From: Mercurialis annua
Lineage: Eukaryota > Streptophyta > Magnoliopsida > Malpighiales > Euphorbiaceae
Reading direction: 5' to 3'
Assembly (NCBI RefSeq): GCF_937616625.2
Contig: NC_065570.1
Coordinates: forward strand, 5,652,001-5,716,000
DNA: 64,000 nt
Under the pieces are notes generated by a model, which was not told the DNA's origin, did no database searches, and worked only from the letters and a program-made list of their open reading frames with translations. The position numbers and the translations under genes are program-made. Below are positions 59,074-64,000 of the stretch, one piece after another (the stretch's first letter is position 1; every line of letters starts with the position of its first letter).

Positions 59074-61779
59074 TCAGTTAGACCATACATGGACCAGCCC
59101 TTGTCTATTCCCGGTGTAAATTTCATTTCGCTCTTCATCGTAAAAAAGAGCGGTTATGTCTTCCAAAGCCTCTGCAACTGAACTTCTGATAGTAGAACAA
59201 ATCTGTTTTGAGCTGCCAATGCTGCTGCTGTTGCTGGACTCATCAATCTTGCGACCGCCATTGCTAGCATTAATTTTAGCCAAGCATTTTCCTGTTAAAA
59301 TGTTGCTAACGTTGATAGACCCAGCTGCATCAAAAAAGTAAGCAATGAGATGTGACCCTCACATGCTGTTCGCATTAGTACATCATGAACACGACCAAAT
59401 AATATTAAATGTACAATGATCTGCTAGATTATGCGGAAGCTGGACATGAACAAAGGTCGGTAACTTCTATACATGCCCCTCCCTGCAAGAATATACAACA
59501 TGTTTTTCCTTGACACAAAAACAGTAATTGACACAGCATTGCAAAGTTTCACACATACTTTAAGATCCAGCACTTCTTTTCTATTATATAGCATCAGATA
59601 TAAACCTAGGCCAAATCAATAGAAAAGGGTGGCTAAAATGAATTATGGCAAAAAAAAAACTAAATCTCAAGTGTGTTTAACATCAAACAAATCCAGACAT
59701 TCCAGCAGTTTGTTGATATGAAGTAAATTCTATAGCACCTCATGCTAACTCAAACATAAAGAAACAATTTCAAAGGTAAAAGAAAAAGTTACCGCTTCCT
59801 TCCATCCACTGATCTTCGGATTCAGCTTTACAGTAAGAAATAATAAGATCCTGATCACTTGTGATGTATATGTTATTTGTGTTACAATCGGGGTGCCATA
59901 ACAGGTGATCCTCAAATGAAGTTACAAGCTCCCCGCGGAAGTTCCAGACAGCAACAGTTCTATTTCTAAAAGTCAGGAACAACTGATTCTCATAGAGAAA
60001 TATAAATGCAGAGGGAGTCATGAAGTCAGTTCTGCTAACTTCCATTAGCTCAGCATTTCTAACCTGCATACAAGAATATGCAATTATTGACACGTAAAAT
60101 GATCATGCTGCAATCACGACAGAAATAGACAAAGATAACTCACATCAAGAATCTGGAGATTCTCATTTTCCTGCTTGACAAGAAGCTTTTCATTAAATTG
60201 CTCGATGAAATCCACCTTCTTATTTCGATGAAGCAGATGGTTGAAGGTTTTAAGAACTGTGCCATCTTCTATTGATAAAATCTTAAGAAGAACATGACTA
60301 CTTGCTCTATTAAAAATCAACAACATGATGCCAGGGCTGAAGATCATGCAACACATTGGTGAGTACCAAGACTACAGAAACAGACTGGACAAAGGCCAAA
60401 CAAGACTGCATTTTGAAGAACTAATTCAATTTTGTTAGATGAAGAAGTAAAAAAGAAACAAGCTCGATATGTTTTTGTTTCTATAATATACTCTTGCAGA
60501 TGGTTGAAGAATAAGTCCATAAATTAAAAGCTATTCTGATAGTGCGACCAAATATAAGAGCAGGCGCATGTAAACACATAGATAAAGAAGGAGAGATAGA
60601 TAGAGGAGCTACCTGATCTTGATTTCTTGGACATGGTTATCCGAAATAGAGTACAGCATGTTATAGTTTTTGAGGTCAAAAACCTTGTATACACTGATCA
60701 TGATTATCGATATGAAAAAAAAAGCAGCATGTTAGAATCGATAATGGTACATTTAGCAAGCACGAAGTAGGTGTGAGCGGAAAGACACCTATCTTGGGCT
60801 GAGTAGGTCAGAACCTTCCCATTTACATCATCAAACTCTACAAACCCAGGCCACTTCAGTGACTCAGACTCAAACAGAGCAAACCCACCATCTGGCTTGC
60901 CCCTCTTTATATACCTAACCATATAAAAACGCAAAATCAATACATACTCATAAAGTAAGACACTTGAACTTGATAAAACACTTAAAAGAGACGTCTGACA
61001 TACTCAATTCTAGTTGATCTACACTTCAAGGAGCTGAAATTGTCGGAAGCATAAACCGAAACTGTGATGAGCGAATCATTGTTCTTATTATAAAACAAGC
61101 TCCGAATGACTTCATCAGGACTAACATTTAAAAAACATATCCTCTGATCCGTCTCTGCAGTTCAAAGTATAATCATACTGTCACAATATCTTCCTCACCC
61201 GAAAAAGAGAGACTAAAAGGAATCTCAAGTAATTACTTACCTCTACTAAAAGCAGCACAAACACCGGAATGCGCAAGAGCAAAAACAATGTCACGAGCAG
61301 CTACAATTTCAATAACTTTCGTTCTCTTCATCAAAAAGGGCAACACTACCGAGCAATGGCCTTTGGGATCATGTGTATCATACTCTTCCTAATTAAACCA
61401 AACAAACACATTCAAACAATTAGAACTTACTAACATTTATTTGCCCTAATTCACAACTATCTTCACCCTACATTCTTCAATTTAAACAACACTAATTAAA
61501 CAAAGCAGCTAAAATAAAGCAAACAGGTCCACATTTTGCCCTAATTTTCAAAAATTTAATAAACAACAGAAATTAAAAAGGAGATACCATTAAACGCATA
61601 TTCCGAAACCGTTCTTGAGCATTACTCATAGTAAAAGCACGATCTGGCTTAGAAGAAATCTCCCGTCGCTGAAGCTTTTTAACAGTGTTAATAAATCCGT
61701 TAGAACGCGGCCGTTTCTTCGCTAATATTCTTCTCCCCGAACACGGCCGAGGATTCGCCGATATTCTTCGACCTTCCAT
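59074..61779 (-). CDS. WD40-repeat-like protein (transducin/WD40 superfamily), copy B
   Basis: Eight minus-strand exons: 61779-61588, 61388-61241, 61154-61004, 60914-60789, 60693-60613, 60336-60144, 60063-59793 and 59324-59074; GT-AG throughout, phases consistent, 470 aa. It begins MEGRRISANPRP with a basic N-terminus (possible nuclear signal, inference) and continues EEYDTHDPKGHC, RICFLNVSPDEVIRSLFYN, KILSIEDGTVLKTFNHLLHR, DHLLWHPDCNTNNIYITSDQ, finishing RNEIYTGNRQGLVHVWSN. The repeats are degenerate beta-propeller blades, the last ending in a typical HVWSN. It matches what I recall of the Arabidopsis proteins At3g54190/At2g38630, whose function is unknown. A Ser-rich stretch lies before the last blade. 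This is the intact member of the duplicated pair. Confidence 0.9.
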
Positions 61780-62140
61780 CCTCTCCGGTATCTCTCTCCG
61801 GTATCTCTCTCTGAGGATTTTCAGATGAAATAAATAACCCTAATTACTGTAAAAACATGGGAAAAAAAACGTTTCTGGAACCTCAATAGGCAAAGCCTAG
61901 AGAAGGAAACAAATAAAAGAAAACTAAAGCATTTTGAAAATTTTGAGAGAGATGAAGAAGGTTTAGGATTTGAGCAAGATAAAATTAGGATAGCGGAGTA
62001 ACTTTGTTTCTATGTACTGTATTAGTAAATTTATATTTTTTTTTGCTTGTAGAATTATGAGTTTGAATTTGTTTTTTGTTTTTTTAATTGATGAGATTTA
62101 AAAAAATTAAAGCAAGTGTGAGCAAATTAATTTAATTTTC
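61780..62140 (-). promoter_or_regulatory. Upstream region of WD40 copy B
   Basis: Just upstream of the start codon a 16-bp unit (TCTCTCTCCGGTATCT-like) is repeated about twice (about 61783-61812), probably in the 5' leader. No TATA box was recognised. WD40 copy A has no equivalent of this region. Confidence 0.4.
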
Positions 62141-62820
62141 GAATGGAAGATTGTATACTTTCTCTCTCAACAAAATTTGCTCTCCCTTCTCTCTAAACAA
62201 AGTTCATCTTCTTCATCTTGTTCTTGGTGAGGGTGGGAGAAGATGATTTTTCCGGTCACCGGAAAATCATTTTCTCTCCGCCCATAGTTTTATTTAGTAT
62301 AGATCTACTCTTTGTTGATTGAATAAGACTTTTTTTAAGATGTTTTTTATGGTTTGAAATTTTATCTTATGAAATAAATTTGTTATGGTTTGTTTTCTTA
62401 TCTCTTTGATCCGATGTTATAGATCGTTCAAGACTATTTAGTGTTTGTTCGAACTTTGGATCTAAGTTCTTGTAAATCTAAACATTGGGGAGGTTTTTAA
62501 ATCTATCTCTTTAGAATATTCTTGAAGATGAATCAAAAATGCTAAGCTTCGTCGGATAGAGCGGATTTCTTGTCAAATCGGAAAAAGGATGATCTAAGTA
62601 CCCCGTCCAACGGGAACATAGTTCTTTGTTGTGTTAAATTTATCGGGATTCATGTCATAGATTTATCTTTATTTTCGATTATTTTTTGCTTATCTTGGAT
62701 TGTTGTTTAGTAGTTGGTTGTTCAAATTTGAAAGATCATATTGAGATTCTTGTGATATGACTTTCATTGTTTGTATTTACATCTTCATTAATATATTCTA
62801 ACTTTGGAAAAAAAAAAAAA
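62141..62820 (+). mobile_element. Poly-A retroposon family, copy 2
   Basis: Flanked by the direct repeat ATTAATTTAATTTTC (62126-62140 and 62821-62835, extended by A's on the left) with a 14-base A tail before the right copy. The order of parts equals copy 1: CT-rich leader; hairpin GAGAAGATGATTTTTCCGGT / ACCGGAAAATCATTTTCTC (62237-62276, one bulge and one G-U); TAGATCTA; GTCCAACGGGAAC; TTGTTGTGTTAA; TATGACTTTCATTG; poly-A. It lacks the tandem duplication of copy 1. No ORF of note. Confidence 0.75.
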
Positions 62821-62835
62821 ATTAATTTAATTTTC

Positions 62836-64000
62836 TCAAAAAGGTTTTTAAAGTTTTAAACGTAAACCCAACTTTCGCTTTCAAAGTCGGTCCCGCCAGT
62901 TATCTTTTCCCATCAGAAATTTACATGTTTTATTTATTTTTATAATGTTTTTATTGCAATTTATTTTCGTTATTGAATGAAATTGAAAATAGTATTTACT
63001 TTTTTCAAAAATAAAATATCCCCTCTTATACATATTATTAGTGGAAATAATATTTATCGTATTTAAAAATTTGATTCATAAAATTTATCACTTAAAAATA
63101 TTAAAAAAACATTTATTGATATTTGCTTGAATTTATTTCCGTTAATAAACTATTTAGAGAGACTAAAACAATTAATCAAAATTAAAATTACTAGTAATTA
63201 ATATAAATGTTTTAGTAAAACTTATAAACATTACAATATATTTATTATTTTTCTAAATTATATAAAATAGTCAATGTGAAAGATATTATGAACCGAAAAA
63301 ATTACTAACTATAAAAGACACATAACTACAAAAGTATTTTTTTGTTTTTATGCGATATAAAAAACTTCAACATAAATTATGAATACTATTTTTTTCATAG
63401 ATAGATTTGAACTGCATAATACGAAACAAATTATCTCAAAGAAGAAACAACCGATGCATATTTGGAAAATAGAATCGAGCCCCTGAGTGCTACAATATTC
63501 ATTAGCAATTATAAACTGTAAATATTATTTTATGCTTAAAAAATCTTTTTTCTTTTATAACCTGCCAGATTTTGGACAAGCCAAACCATGAAATTTACAT
63601 TACTACAAGTACAACGTAAATGTAAATTGTAGTTGTAATTATAGTCCGAGATAAATTACCCAAAAATTATTGAATCGGTTCTTTCAATCAGATTAACAAA
63701 GATCTAACCTAATAAACTAGAAATGAGGTGGCTGCTAATATTTTCAGCAATGTTTCTCATCCTACTAGTAATCCCTCAACCGATTTTGTATTATATTTTC
63801 TTGCTTATGGGCAAAACATTAAACTCTTTCCCCACTTTCTGATTCCTAGCATGTCTAGCAAAACAGCTCACATTGGCCTGTCTGTGCCCCCAACAAAAGA
63901 TTGCTTTAGACAGATAGCAGTCATCATCTTAACTTAACCCTAACTTCTCGTCACACCCTCTCTTGACGATGTCATACAAAAAAAATCATCTCCCAGTTAG
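62836..64000. other. AT-rich DNA to the window edge
   Basis: 63000-63650 shows nothing. 63700-64000 is more balanced in composition and includes a 69-aa ORF (63728-63937) with no recognisable family; it might be an untranslated or intronic part of a gene beyond the edge, but this cannot be decided. Confidence 0.4.

Noticed and set aside
61783..61812. Short repeated TCTCTCCGGTATC units as a CRISPR-like array
   Set aside because: Only two adjacent units in a plant leader sequence, with no spacers.
63728..63937. 69-aa ORF near the right edge
   Set aside because: No recognisable domain; cannot be distinguished from chance without sequence beyond the window.

Overview
This window is nuclear DNA of a flowering plant. 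Genes are split by short GT-AG introns, the intergenic DNA is very AT-rich, and plant-type non-autonomous transposons are abundant (Stowaway, Mutator-like, hAT, Helitron, SINE). The proteins (a PBL8-type receptor-like cytoplasmic kinase, plastid ribosomal protein L17, a LURP-one-related protein, CDKB1) indicate a core eudicot, probably a rosid. From general resemblance I suspect Malpighiales/Euphorbiaceae, but cannot establish this from the sequence. All exon boundaries below were placed by hand from splice sites, reading phase and family knowledge.

Layout. 1-8.4 kb is gene-free and full of repeats: Helitron-like sequence with a nested Stowaway, a hAT MITE with a perfect 8-bp target duplication, and a Mutator-like foldback MITE with a 9-bp duplication. 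8.4-13.4 kb holds two minus-strand genes, a small secreted 12-cysteine protein and PBL8. 13.4-19.6 kb is repeats. RPL17 lies at 19.6-20.7 kb. 20.7-37 kb has no intact gene; it holds MITEs, a long TA microsatellite, an ATGTATC-rich degenerate repeat zone, a broken KCR (3-ketoacyl-CoA reductase) fragment, an LTR-like sequence and a 1-kb poly-A retroposon. 37-50 kb is gene-rich: LURP-one-related 8-like, cofactor-independent phosphoglycerate mutase (9 coding exons) and CDKB1 (4 exons). 51-62 kb is a tandemly duplicated block of a PP1 phosphatase gene and a convergent WD40-like gene. In the upstream unit PP1 is complete and the WD40 gene has lost its 5' end; in the downstream unit PP1 is a pseudogene and the WD40 gene is complete (8 exons, 470 aa). 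The last 2 kb holds a second copy of the poly-A retroposon, then AT-rich DNA.

The genes are unlinked housekeeping and signalling functions: plastid translation, glycolysis, G2/M control, protein dephosphorylation and immune-type kinase signalling. The order CDKB1 - WD40 - LURP-one / L17 recalls what I remember of two Arabidopsis regions (around At2g38620-38640 and At3g54180-54210), so much of the window looks like an old conserved neighbourhood into which repeats, phosphoglycerate mutase and PP1 are interspersed.

The two observations most worth follow-up are (i) the rearranged PP1/WD40 tandem duplication with reciprocal decay and a microhomology-like junction, and (ii) a family of three 0.65-1.0 kb, apparently non-coding, poly-A-tailed retroposons, each with a 5' hairpin that is kept although its bases change, two of them bounded by clear target-site duplications.
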